DNA of 64,000 bases, from the NCBI GenBank assembly GCA_046330395.1, contig JAXLSS010000004.1, positions 124,001-188,000 of the forward strand, in the 5' to 3' direction. This DNA is from Ga0077560 sp046330395 (GTDB lineage: Bacteria > Actinomycetota > Thermoleophilia > Miltoncostaeales > Miltoncostaeaceae). The position numbers and the translations under genes were made by a program. The notes beneath the pieces are model-generated. The model was not told where the DNA came from and searched no databases. It saw only the letters and a program-made list of their open reading frames with translations. Shown piece by piece: positions 19,338 through 28,502 of this stretch (its first letter is position 1; every line of letters starts with the position of its first letter).

Positions 19338-21038
19338 ATGTACCCCCCACACTTGGGACCCGACGTCCCACGCTCTGAGAGGGACGTCTTTCAAGCGTTA
19401 AGAACTTGTCCCAGGCCTTGGCGGGTATTCCACGGAGTCCGATGGACCTCGGCTCGCGGCGATCGTCAAACGGATGGCGAGACGGACTTCGTACTGGTCA
19501 TACCTCGTCATGGCATCTTGGTGCTTGAAGTAAAGGGTGGCGAGCTCCGCACGAAAGACGGCTCCTGGTGGACTCGTCCGCGTGGCGCGGATGATTTCAA
19601 GAGGCTCTCTCGTTCTCCCTTTAAGCAGGCGGAGGATGCGCGATACAGACTTCAACGTTACCTCGCGCCACAATGCGGAGCTCTTCCATTCGCCTACGCC
19701 GTGTGTTTTCCAGGAGGAGCCCCGCACGGGGGGCTTGGCCTCGAAGGCCCGGACCATCTCGTCGTGAATCGTTATGACATCCCTGACCTGCCGGCTCGGA
19801 TTGAACGGCTGCTGCGAGATACAGGGATGAGCGGGCCTCTCCCTGGCTCCATGGTAGAGAAGGTCACGGAGATCCTCGCACCAACGGCCTTGATTGCACC
19901 GGTGCTTCTCCAGGAATCCCGAACTGCGAGCGCCGAGCTCGAGCGGGTGACATTTGGACGGGTGCGGGCTACGGCAAGCCAGCTGCAGACCATGAAAGCC
20001 CTGACTGGGCGGGCGCGCGCCGTCGTGCATGGCGCAGTGGGCACAGGCAAGACAGTCATGGCGGCCGATCGCGCACGACGACTTGCTGCGGATGGTGCCA
20101 GCGTATTGGTGGTCTGTCACCGACCGCATCTTGCCCGGCACCTTCGTCAGCTGTTGTCTTTCGAAGGAGTAGTGCCGTCGATACGGGTTGTGCATCGTAA
20201 GACCATGGTCGCTAGGGAAGCTAGGTTGTTGGGCCGGGCTAATTTCGATGAGTTGGTCGCCACAGGTCGCCCTCTTGCCGAGGGCCTTGAGGCGAGCCCC
20301 GACCTGCTCGCTCTCCTGCCGGACGCCATTGTCGTCGACGAGGGTCAAGATTTCGACGACGACGAACTGGACCTCCTTCTGAAGCTCCTCAGAGTGCCAG
20401 AGTCGGGGCCGTTCTACGTGTTCGCGGATCCCTTCCAGCGAAGACATGGTCCTGGAACTCTGACGAACCGTTGGGGCGAGCCGTGTTACCTCGTCGAAAA
20501 CTGCCGGAACACTCAGCCAATCTTGCGATTCGCAGAGCGCGCAGGTGGCGCGTCTCGCGGCCTTACATCAGTTGAGGGACCTGAGCCTGAGGCCATCGTC
20601 GTCTTAACCCACGATGTCCCAGCCGCGGTAGCCAGCGAACGCGATCTGTTGATGCAGGAAGGTTTCCAACAAAACGAGATTGTGTGTATTGCCCTTGACC
20701 CGGACACCGCAAAGCAGTTGCGCGCGGAGATTGGGGCGTCACAATCCGACGCCGGGGTTACGGGAGGGGGCGCGGCAACAACGGTACCCGCGTTTCAGGG
20801 ACTTGAAAGCGAAATCGTTCTGTTGGCAGTGACAGGCCAGGGCCTGCGGGCATACGAGCAAGTGTATGGAACTAAGGGACTTCGACGTGACCTCTTCATT
20901 GCGGCGACCCGCGCCAGGACGGTCCTGAAGGTCGTGACCGATCGCCTGGGTTGGACTTTGCTGACGACGCTAAGAGAGGACGTCGACGACGGTATCGCAC
21001 ACGTGCCGTCGGGGCCCAAGGAAGTCGTCCGTCAGTAG
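19338..21038 (+). CDS. NERD-domain SF1 helicase (566 aa)
   Basis: Residues 10-125 form a NERD nuclease-related domain (FHGVRWTSARGD, ETDFVLVIPRHGILVLEVKG). This is followed by a UvrD/DUF2075-type helicase core: Walker A GAVGTGKTV near residue 231, a VVCHRP motif Ia, Walker B VVDEGQDFDDDE near 333, FADPFQ (motif III), ENCRNTQPI (motif IV), and a C-terminal RRDLFIAATRAR (motif VI). The stretch is visibly lower in GC than its neighbours and uses A/T-ending codons, so it was probably acquired recently. Such proteins are common in genomic islands and are suspected in DNA repair or phage defence. ATG 19338 is preferred to the in-frame ATG 19293 because the family starts close to the P-x-SE-x-x-VF segment. 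Confidence 0.85.
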   Translation: MYPPHLGPDVPRSERDVFQALRTCPRPWRVFHGVRWTSARGDRQTDGETDFVLVIPRHGILVLEVKGGELRTKDGSWWTRPRGADDFKRLSRSPFKQAEDARYRLQRYLAPQCGALPFAYAVCFPGGAPHGGLGLEGPDHLVVNRYDIPDLPARIERLLRDTGMSGPLPGSMVEKVTEILAPTALIAPVLLQESRTASAELERVTFGRVRATASQLQTMKALTGRARAVVHGAVGTGKTVMAADRARRLAADGASVLVVCHRPHLARHLRQLLSFEGVVPSIRVVHRKTMVAREARLLGRANFDELVATGRPLAEGLEASPDLLALLPDAIVVDEGQDFDDDELDLLLKLLRVPESGPFYVFADPFQRRHGPGTLTNRWGEPCYLVENCRNTQPILRFAERAGGASRGLTSVEGPEPEAIVVLTHDVPAAVASERDLLMQEGFQQNEIVCIALDPDTAKQLRAEIGASQSDAGVTGGGAATTVPAFQGLESEIVLLAVTGQGLRAYEQVYGTKGLRRDLFIAATRARTVLKVVTDRLGWTLLTTLREDVDDGIAHVPSGPKEVVRQ

Positions 21039-21435
21039 GTGCGTGTAAGGGACCCAACTGATTGCGCGATGGAGGCCAGGAATACACATGCGACGTCACC
21101 GCGATCTCAGGTCGAGACTCTCCGGAATTGCGCGATCCTCGAAGGCCTGTTTGAGGGACTGGCCGGCCGCACCGAACGAGGTCAAGCGTGCTATGCCGGG
21201 TTGGAGGTCCCCCCGAACCGGGAGGTGTGGCTGACTTTGGTAAGCAGGAATGCCTTGTTGACTCCTCCGGCGGCCAACTGAGGGCAGACCAGCATCGCTT
21301 GGGGAAGCCCTCCCATCGATCCTGGCTCCCGTTCTCCAAGCCACTCTGCTTGGAACTAAGGCCCGCAAGGAACCCCGGGCGCAGCACCCACAGCCGCCCG
21401 GGCCGCTTTGTGGTTTCCGTGTTTGCGAGATCCGG
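21039..21435. other. gene-free stretch after the NERD helicase
   Basis: About 400 bases at the end of the lower-GC segment. The candidate frames on both strands are shadows of the leftward membrane protein or have mixed codon use. I see no repeat, tRNA piece or convincing terminator here. Confidence 0.4.
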
Positions 21436-22182
21436 TCAGGGCGCGCAGTTCGGGGGAATGGAGGTCGCCGCGGTTTGCAATGCGCGGCTGGCCGCGTCGG
21501 CGCGGGCGCGTGCCAGAGCCGGTCCGCTGAGCGGCTGGGACGCCGTGTCGGGGATCTGCGGGGAGAACCCGACCACCACGTTCGTGCCGAGGTCCAGAAC
21601 GATGTGGCGCTCCGGCAGGCACACCAGCGTGGGCGGGGTGAGGCCAGCGGCCGCTTGGCCGTCCCTGCGCTGGTACCAAGTGAAGCCGGGGGGCAGCCGC
21701 ACGGGGGTTGCGTCCGTGGGCTGAGGCTGGACGTTCCGGCATGCGGCGATGCGGTTGACCGAATCCAGCATGCACCGCTGCAGCAGCGTCCCTGCCGGAA
21801 CCACCCGCGAGACCTCGGACGCTTGGAGCTCGCGGAAATCCTGAAGGGTGAAGGTCCGGGCGCTCGTCGCATCCAGGAAACTGATCAACCGGGCGCCGTT
21901 GCCGGCATCACTATCACTGAACAAACCCGGCAGGCCGCCCAGGCCACCGGCGGCAACCGCTGTGGCGCCCGCGGCCGCAAGCACACCTACGGCTACCAGC
22001 ATCCCACGCCGCCGCAGACCGGGCAGGTGCCGGCCCCCCCAACCCAGGCCGCCCGTTGCGCCGGCACCGTTGGCGTGCGCGGCCAGTGTGATCAGCTCGC
22101 CGCGGATTCGCAGGGCCACCGCCGGGTCAGGCTCCCCGGCCGGCGGGCAGTGCGACCTCACGATCTCGATGTCGCTGGTCAT
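21436..22182 (-). CDS. putative anti-sigma membrane protein (248 aa)
   Basis: The ATG at 22182 overlaps the stop of the upstream ECF sigma gene as ATGA, the usual arrangement for a sigma and its regulator. The N-terminal 55 residues are cytoplasmic; one membrane helix follows (MLVAVGVLAAAGATAVAAGG). The outside domain has three cysteines (LLQRCMLDSVNRIAACRNVQ and PPNCAP). No ZAS zinc-finger (HxxxCxxC) is present, so the assignment rests on gene order and topology. The extracytoplasmic Cys residues could be structural or redox-responsive. Confidence 0.6.
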   Translation of the reverse strand: MTSDIEIVRSHCPPAGEPDPAVALRIRGELITLAAHANGAGATGGLGWGGRHLPGLRRRGMLVAVGVLAAAGATAVAAGGLGGLPGLFSDSDAGNGARLISFLDATSARTFTLQDFRELQASEVSRVVPAGTLLQRCMLDSVNRIAACRNVQPQPTDATPVRLPPGFTWYQRRDGQAAAGLTPPTLVCLPERHIVLDLGTNVVVGFSPQIPDTASQPLSGPALARARADAASRALQTAATSIPPNCAP

Positions 22183-22775
22183 CTCCGGTCATCTCCTTCG
22201 CTGATCGGCACCGCCGCGCCCGATTCAGGGGACGCAGTCAGTGCGCTGAGCGTGCGTCGCGCACGGTTTATCCGGGAGCGGATCGTTCCGACCGGGACGC
22301 CCAAGGCGTCCGCCGCCTGCTGGTAGCTGAGCCCCTCCCACGCGACCAGCAACAGTGCATCCCGGTCACGATCCTGGAGGCCGGCGATGCACCGCAGCAC
22401 TCGCCGGCCCTCCACCTGAGCGCTGACACGCTCACGCGACTGGGCGAACTCATCGTCAGCCGGTTGGGCCTGACCGGCCAGCCGCGCGAGGGCAGCCAGG
22501 TGCCGTCGTTCCCGGCGCCGGTGTTTTGCCACCACGTTTGTCGCGATGCCAAACAGCCAGGGTCGGGCGGTCTCCGCGGAGGCGTCGAAGCGATCCCGAT
22601 GCGACAGCGCGATCCGGAACACCTCTGCGGCGCAATCATCGGCCACATCCCGTCCCACACGGCGCTGAAGAAAGGCGTGCACCGCCGCAAAGTGGCGGTC
22701 GAAGATCACACCAAACCGCTCCGGGTCCACGAAAGACGCCCGGATCTCTAGTCCATCGCTGTTCTCAACTCCCAT
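22179..22775 (-). CDS. ECF RNA polymerase sigma factor (198 aa)
   Basis: Sigma-70 region 2 is visible at FGVIFDRHFAAVHAFLQRRV and DDCAAEVFRIALSHRDRFD, then PWLFGIATNVVAKHRRRERR (end of region 2). Region 4 is at LLLVAWEGLSYQQAADALGV plus PVGTIRSRINRARRTL. Length and layout fit group IV (ECF) factors. ATG 22775 is preferred over ATG 22799 because GGGGAA lies at a workable distance. It is co-transcribed with the membrane protein that follows. It lies in the same accessory stretch as the integrase remnant, but its GC matches the chromosome. Confidence 0.85.
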   Translation of the reverse strand: MGVENSDGLEIRASFVDPERFGVIFDRHFAAVHAFLQRRVGRDVADDCAAEVFRIALSHRDRFDASAETARPWLFGIATNVVAKHRRRERRHLAALARLAGQAQPADDEFAQSRERVSAQVEGRRVLRCIAGLQDRDRDALLLVAWEGLSYQQAADALGVPVGTIRSRINRARRTLSALTASPESGAAVPISEGDDRR

Positions 22776-22945
22776 GCCCGCTATTCCCCGATCGCCCATG
22801 CCGGGTTCACGCCGGGACAGCGTCCCACTGCAGCGCACTGACTTTCCTCACTGCACCCAAAGTCAACGACTGCAGGGAACGGACCATCAGGATCCATGCT
22901 GACGGGTGGTGGTGGGGAGGAGCTTCCCCTGCCGAGGGAGGCCAA

Positions 22946-23037
22946 CGCAAGCCGCATTCGGCGCGGGCGATCTGGACGCGCCGCCAAGCCGACCACTGAT
23001 CGGCGGGGTGATCCACCACTCCGATGTCGGCACCCCG
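22946..23037 (+). mobile_element. IS3-family transposase (rve core) remnant
   Basis: Two adjacent frames give HSARAIWTRRQADH and then LIGGVIHHSDVGTP. Joined, they match the IS3-family OrfB segment (ALEMAIWxR...GLIHHSDRGSQY), including the second catalytic Asp in HHSD. Only about 30 codons remain and one frame change lies at the join. It sits directly upstream of an integrase remnant. Confidence 0.45.
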
Positions 23038-23039
23038 TG

Positions 23040-23468
23040 GCCGCCGGGCTGCTCGCCGAGCTGGAGCCCGCTGGGCCCACCGAGCCCGTGTTCCCGGGCC
23101 TGACCACCGCCCTCGCCAACCGGGAGTTCCGGGCGGCCCTGCGGCGCGCCGGGGTGGCCTCGCCGGACGCCCATGAGCTGTACGACTTGCGCCACACCTA
23201 CGCCTCGATCTCGATCATCCAGGGCGTGCGTCCGGTGACGCTGGCTAAGCGCATGGGCAACTCGGTGCCGGTCGCGATGAACACCTACGTGCGCTTCTGG
23301 GAGACCCTCTCACCCGACGCCGACGTGGTGATCTCCGGGCTGCTGTCGGGAGCCCGTCGGGGACGCGTCGGGGACAGTTCGGACGCGCACATCCCCGCGC
23401 AGTGGAAAACCCCTGCAAATATGAGCGGCGACCGGGTTCGAACTGGCGACATTCAGCTTGAAGGCTGA
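23040..23468 (+). pseudogene. tyrosine recombinase (phage-type integrase), C-terminal part
   Basis: The translation contains the catalytic core of tyrosine recombinases: HELYDLRHTYASISIIQGVR (box II H-x-x-R) and KRMGNSVPVAMNTYVRFWE with the nucleophilic Tyr in NTYVRF. The N-terminal arm-binding and core-binding parts and the first catalytic Arg are absent, so it is truncated. It reads toward and into the tRNA-Gly on the other strand. An integrase next to the 3' end of its tRNA target is the classic end of an integrative island, here to the left of the tRNA. Confidence 0.7.
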
Positions 23469-23494
23469 CGCTCTACCAACTGAGCTACACCCGC
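23424..23494 (-). tRNA. tRNA-Gly(TCC)-like, damaged
   Basis: Read leftward it begins GCGGGTGTAGCTCAGTTGGT, with D-arm GCTC/GAGC, anticodon stem TCAGC/GCTGA and T-loop TTCGAAC. The anticodon loop is six bases (CTTCAA) instead of seven; adding one C gives CTTCCAA, anticodon TCC for Gly. The 3' acceptor strand reads CGCCGC where CGCCCGC is needed. Both defects are one missing C in a C run, so a consensus error is plausible; alternatively it is the damaged half of an attachment site. It is the likely target of the adjacent integrase. Confidence 0.6.
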
Positions 23495-24124
23495 GCGGAG
23501 TCCGGACCCTACACCGGGACCCCCGCGGAAAGCGCTCGGGGGCGGGGGTTTAGCCCGCCGCAGCCAGCTCGATTGCGGGAAATGGAGGGATGGAGACCCG
23601 GGGATGCCTACCGTGCACGGCGGAATGTGCGGGCGTGCACGCGGAGCGGTCGATCGAGGACGCCGGACTCGACCGGATCCCGGGAGGCGGGCCGGCGGCG
23701 CCGCCGGCGCGTACACCAGCGCCGGGATTTCGCTGTGGTGGTCACCCGGCGGACATGGTGGACCTGGCGACGGTGTACGGGCGCGGGCGCCACATCGCGA
23801 GCTCGGCGGCCACGATCGTGCGGTGTCACCCGTGCTGGAGGGCCGTGGATGCTGGATGATCGCCGAGTTCGAGCGTTGGGCAGGCCGGATGGGGATGGCG
23901 GGTGCGGCGGCCGACCTGTGGGATCGGCTCGGGGCATGCCCTCCATCGGCGATCAGGCACGCTTGCGGAAGCTGTTGGGCCTGCCGGAGACCCACCGCGG
24001 GTCGCGCGGCTGGCGCCGGGCTACCTGGCGGACAAGGCGCCTGCTGCTGCGGCGCATGGACCGGCGGCCGTCTGGCCGAGTGCGGTGCACCGGGAACGCT
24101 GGTGACCCGCGGGGCGGCGGGGCC
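23495..24124. other. 630-base stretch without a recognisable gene
   Basis: High-GC DNA between the tRNA-Gly and an indel-rich leftward locus. Several open frames of 60-220 codons exist on both strands but they are Arg/Gly/Pro-rich and none shows a motif, a ribosome site or consistent codon bias. It may hold decayed coding DNA made unreadable by the same indel density seen to its right. Confidence 0.4.
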
Positions 24125-24652
24125 TCAACCCTTCGGCACCAGGCACACCGCCCAGGTGGCGTCCCTGTAGCCCTCGACGCGCGCGCCGAACACGGGTCGC
24201 GCCGAGCTTGGCCGGAGCCGTCCACGTGACGTCGCGGGCTTTCGTGAGCTGGCAGGGTGCTGGACACGGTCCTGGCGGTGGACTCGAGGGGTTGGCCGGG
24301 CAGGTCCAGGTGCAGGTACAAGCGCTCGCCCGGGGCGACGGCGAGGTGGGCGTGGTGCTGTCGTGGCAGGTGGGCGCGACGTAGTCGGCGCACACACCCA
24401 TCCCACTGCCGGCGGATGTCGCGCCAGCAGCTGCTGGAGTGCGCGAGGGTGACCTGGCCTGTGTCCCCCTTGAGCGTGGCGTCGGGCACCTGGGGCGCGG
24501 TCACGGGGGTAAGTGCTGACGGCCGTGCCGGTGGCGCCCGTGGAGCCCGAAGTACCCGAGGATCCTGCAGCCTGCCACCCCAGGGCGAGGGCGACGGCGG
24601 CGACCACCCCGGCGGTGCCGCTAGTACAGCGCGTTGTTGGCACGGGCATCAC
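24125..24652 (-). pseudogene. small secreted Cys-containing protein, frameshifted
   Basis: A signal/transmembrane helix (GTAGVVAAVALALGWQAAG) and a Ser/Thr/Gly linker are in one frame. The next segment (DATLKGDTGQVTLAHSSSCW, RDIRRQWDGC) is in a second frame and resembles the V-x-L-x-YSxxCRxxWxR core of DUF2690-like exported proteins. The third (VCADYVAPTCHDSTT) and the final part (VFGARVEGYRDATWAVCLVP) need further shifts. About 160 residues in total. It is last in a leftward group after the metzincin protease. The family is uncertain; what is clear is a short exported protein with several cysteines. Confidence 0.45.
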
Positions 24653-25640
24653 CCAATCCCAGCCGTCGTCCGGTGGCGCGACCCACGCGCACGAACGGGT
24701 ACATCACGTTGCTGGCGTCCTGCACGTGATTCAACCCCAACGAGTGCCCGGTTTCATGCACCAGCACGCCTGTAGGCCGCCTTCCACGCGCTGCTCCCAC
24801 GGTGCTGCTCCAGGGCGTAGGGCGCCGCGGGTTGGTGTCCACGCGCGGGATGTCGCCCTTGGTGGCGCGGGAGCCCGTGCCCCAGGTGAACGTGCAGGCC
24901 ACCGCCCCCACGCACGCGCCGCCCAGGCGGTCCACCTCACCGAACTCCACGGTGTTGACACCGTTGCGGCCGAAGGCGCGCGTGGTGTTGCCGCTGTAGG
25001 AGAAGGTGGCGCGGCGAGGCGTCGGCACGCCGCAGTGGTTGAGGTTGCCGATCCACACCCGCCGCGCCGTGCGGGCCACGCGCAGCACCGCCGGCCGCGA
25101 CAGCCGCCGCGGGATGGACCCCAGGCGCAGCCGCCAGCGGATGGGGAACCCGGTCCAGCGCTGGCCGCTGAGGCTGCGCACGTCGTGGCACACCGCGGCG
25201 GTGGCCGCCCCCACGCGCGCGGCGCCGAAGGCGGGCAGGATGTCCACGCGGCTCACCACCAGGCTCAGGGCGCCGTGGGCGTCGAAGTAGCGCACCGTGC
25301 GGATGACGCCGTCGGGGTCGCGTTCGGCCATCGCGGCGATGGAGAAGTCGTTGGCGCGCGGGTGCACCAGCGCACGCGTCTGGTGATCCGCGCGCAGCGC
25401 CTCGGCGCTGCCGCCCGCCGGCACGGGCGAACGCGGGTGGCGCGCCGGCCATGCGCCCCCACGAGGGCAGCTTCGCGGCACCGAGTCCGGCGCCGGCGTT
25501 CCACGGGCTGGTGACCACCGTGGTGGTCTGCGGCGGGTGGTCTCACGCCCGCCCGAGAGGGCCGCGATGGCCACCGCGATGGCCGCGGCGCCCACGGCGA
25601 TGCCGGAGCCCGCCAGGGCCGCCTTGGCGCGTGGGCGCAC
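24621..25640 (-). CDS. exported zinc metalloprotease of the metzincin type (339 aa)
   Basis: GTG 25640 begins five bases after the stop of the upstream GGDEF/HD-GYP gene. Residues 7-28 are an export or anchor helix (ALAGSGIAVGAAAIAVAIAA). The zinc signature HETGHSLGLNH at 295-305 matches HExxHxxGxxH, and the Met-turn follows closely (SNVMYPF), so this is a matrixin-like peptidase acting outside the cell. Two cysteine pairs are likely (VCHDV/LNHCGVP; GACVGAVACTF). Two segments, residues 36-68 and about 270-285, are Pro/Arg-rich and read better in another frame (TTVVTSPWNAGAGLGAAKLP), so compensating indels probably hide the true sequence there although the frame stays open. Confidence 0.75.
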   Translation of the reverse strand: MRPRAKAALAGSGIAVGAAAIAVAIAALSGGRETTRRRPPRWSPARGTPAPDSVPRSCPRGGAWPARHPRSPVPAGGSAEALRADHQTRALVHPRANDFSIAAMAERDPDGVIRTVRYFDAHGALSLVVSRVDILPAFGAARVGAATAAVCHDVRSLSGQRWTGFPIRWRLRLGSIPRRLSRPAVLRVARTARRVWIGNLNHCGVPTPRRATFSYSGNTTRAFGRNGVNTVEFGEVDRLGGACVGAVACTFTWGTGSRATKGDIPRVDTNPRRPTPWSSTVGAARGRRPTGVLVHETGHSLGLNHVQDASNVMYPFVRVGRATGRRLGLGDARANNALY

Positions 25641-25644
25641 CGGC

Positions 25645-28404
25645 CTACAGACCCGACACGGCGCGCGGGCTGCGCGCCAACCGCTGCATGGCCTCGGCGG
25701 CGGGCGCCCAGTGGTGAACTGGTGTCCGGTGCAGCGATCCAGTTCACCTGTGGCCTCCTCCACGGAGCGCACCGTCCCATAGTGGCGGGCCCGTGTCATC
25801 ACGTCCTGCGGCATCGGCCACCGCGATGATGCGGCATATTCTCCGGGATGTCCTCGATGCCATCCGGGTAGCCGCGGCCATCCCAGTGCTCGTGGTGGTG
25901 GCGGATCCAGCCGCACTGCTCCACGCTCAGGGCGTCGGCGGTGATGTCGGCGCCCAGGGTGGCGCCGCTTCACCGGGGTTTCGTACTGGCGGCGTTGAGG
26001 TCGCCGGCCTTGAACAGCACCGCGTCGGGCACCCCCAGCTTCGCTCACGTCGAAGCAGGGCGGTGGCGTCGCGCAGCAGCGGCGCGGTCGCGGCTCCAGC
26101 CCACGCCCAGTGCCAGCCGGTGGCTCAAGGCGGCCACGCGCTCGAATGCGCCTTGTGGAGGTGTCCTTGGCGTCCACGGCCTGCGCGAGGGAGCGCAAGG
26201 GCGATGAGGGTCTGGGTGCGGTCGAAGTCGCTGGGCGCGCTCCTCCACCGACAGCGACTCCACCAATTCGGGAGTAGCGGCACACCTGGTCGCGGCCGTT
26301 GTTCTTGGCCCAGTACAGGGCCCCGTCGGCCAGCCGGAACAGCTCGTCGGCGCTGGCGTGCAGCAGATCGGACACGCCGGCCGACACGGTGGTGCGCTCG
26401 GTCTGCCACAGGGGCGCGGCGGCGACGGCGGCACGGAAGCGCCTCCACCGCCTGGGTGGCGGTGGCGCTGTCGGTTTCGGGGCAGCAGCCAGCGAACTCC
26501 TCGCCGCCCACCCGCGCCACCAGCTCACCCGCGCGGGCGGTGCGCGCCAACAGGCCCGCCAGGCCTGCCAGCACCGAGTCTCCGGGTCTGGGTGGCCGTG
26601 CAGGTCGTTGAGGCGCTGAAGTGGTCGATGTCGATCACCGCCAGGGCCAGCGGGCGGTCGTAGCGCCGCGCCTGGGCTACCTCGGCGCGCAGCCGCCGTG
26701 GAAGGCGCGGTGGTTGGCCAGGCCGGTGAGGGGGTCTCGAGCAGGGCCTGGCGGCCAGCAGCTCACGCGTGTCGGCCGCCACGATGGCCACCCGGATACC
26801 AGCTCGGCGAACTGCTCCAGCCGCGACTCGGCCCCGGCGGGCACCGCGGTGCTGTGGCGGCCCACGGCCACCACCGCACCCCACACGTCCTCGTCCACGC
26901 GCACCGGCGAGGCCACCGTGGAAAGCGGTGATGATGGTGCCGTCGGGGAACACCAGCGGCGCCGACGCCCGCGCGGTGCGGCCGTTGTCGCGCAGCAGCT
27001 CCAGGCCGGCGGTCGGCCACCAGCACCGGGTCGCCGGCCAGCCAGGGTAGGCCCTCGGATGCCGCCGCCACTACGCCCCCCGCGGGGGTGAAGCACTACC
27101 AGGCCGCCGGCCACGTCCAAAAGGCGCGGCAGCCTGTCAGCCACCATGGCCATCACCGGCTCGGCGTTGCTCTGGTTGGCCACCGCCATGGCCACGCGCC
27201 GCAGGGCGGTCTGCTCCACCGCCTCACGCCTGAGCGGCGGGCGCGGTCGCTGGCCTCCTGTTCCACCACCATGCGCGCCGTGCGGCGTCGCGCGACACGC
27301 AGATGAACGCCGATAGCCGCCTGTCGTCGCCCAGGATGGGGCGCACGCTGGTGTCCAGCCACAGGGTGCTGCCGTCGGGTCGCGTAATTCGCCTTGCGGG
27401 TCATCGACTCCACGCAACGCCTGGGCCGCCGGCCACACGTGCCAGCATCATGGCCACCTCATCGCGGTCCTCCGGGTGCACGGTGTCCAGCGGCGAGGTG
27501 CTCGATGAGCGAGTCCGGGGCGCGTCCCCAGCAGGGTGCGGCTGGCATCCGACACCATGCGGTAGCGGCCGTCCGCATCGTGGGCCGAGATCATGTCCCC
27601 GGCGTGGCGGGCCACGCTTCCAGCTCCTCGGCGATCTGGCGGCTGCGTTCTTCGTGGCGGCGCGGCGCTTTCTGGAGATGTTGCGCGCTGGCACTGGGTC
27701 TCGATCAGCTCGCCTTGCCTGGCCGCGCAGGGCGTGGAGATGGCCTCCATCCACACCCAGCGGCCGTCGGCGCAGCGCACGCGCACGGTGGCGGTAGGGA
27801 TCGCGTCGGCGCCCCGCACTAGCTGCTCGTGCGATGCGCGGGCCACGGCCAGGTCGTCCGGGTGGATGAACGACAGCACGCTCTGGCCCATCAGGCGGTT
27901 CACGGGGAAGCCCAGCACGCGGGTGACCGAGGGGGAGAGGTACAGCAGCCGCATGCCGCTGGACATGCGCGCCACCACGTCGGTGGAGTTGGCCGACAGC
28001 AGCTCGTAGGTGCGGCGGGCCTCCATCCAGGCCTCCTCCACCAGGAGGCGCTCGGTCATGTCCTGCACCGTCGCCACGATGGCCACGGGGGTGTCCGACC
28101 CATCGCGCGCCACGTCCCAGGTGACGTGGGCCACCAGGTCCGAGCCGTCCGCGCGGGTCAGCGTGAACTCGCCCTGCAGCACGGCGCCGTCACCGCGGGC
28201 GGTGCGCACCGCCGCGCGCAGCAGCTCCTCCTCGTCCTGCGGCCACCAGCGCGGGGGGAACCCGCCGTCGGCGCGCTCGTCGCCCACCAGCCGGCGCAGC
28301 CGGTCGTTGACCAGCACGGGGGTGCCGTCGTGCGCGAACACGGCGACGCCTTCGCCGACCGCGCGAAGGAGCGCGACCGCATCCAACTCTCGCTGGTGGG
28401 ACAT
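25645..28404 (-). pseudogene. PAS-PAS-PAS-GAF-GGDEF-HD-GYP cyclic-di-GMP protein, many frameshifts
   Basis: From ATG 28404 the first 300 residues are clean: PAS (about 5-130, ending IVATVQDMTERLLVEEAW), a second PAS with PAC (SANSTDVVARMSSGMRLLYL, FIHPDDL, WVWMEAIST). After 27700 the frame breaks repeatedly, but the order is readable: third PAS (GDMISAHDADGRYRMVSDAS), GAF (LRRVAMAVANQSNAEPVMAM), GGDEF with DPLTGLANHRAFH and VGGEEF, then HD-GYP with HHHEHWDGRGYPDGIEDIP. The HD box is garbled (LLRD...DVSEAGG). Intact, it would both make and hydrolyse cyclic-di-GMP. At least ten indels in 2 kb, far above neighbouring genes, point to poor consensus quality or advanced decay. Confidence 0.7.
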
Positions 28405-28502
28405 CGGAATGGTGGGGTCCGGTGAGGTGCGGGGGGAGTGTCGCGTGATTGTGACGGGTCGCAGGCGAATCACCGAATGTGACCCGCCGGGCCCCCGCAT
28501 TG

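Noticed and set aside
18559..23494. Intact prophage
   Set aside because: An integrase fragment is present but no capsid, terminase, portal, tail or lysis gene is visible.
23573..24229. Gene candidates of 180-220 codons in the 600-base gap after the tRNA-Gly
   Set aside because: Arg/Gly/Cys-rich frames on both strands with no ribosome site, motif or consistent third-position bias.
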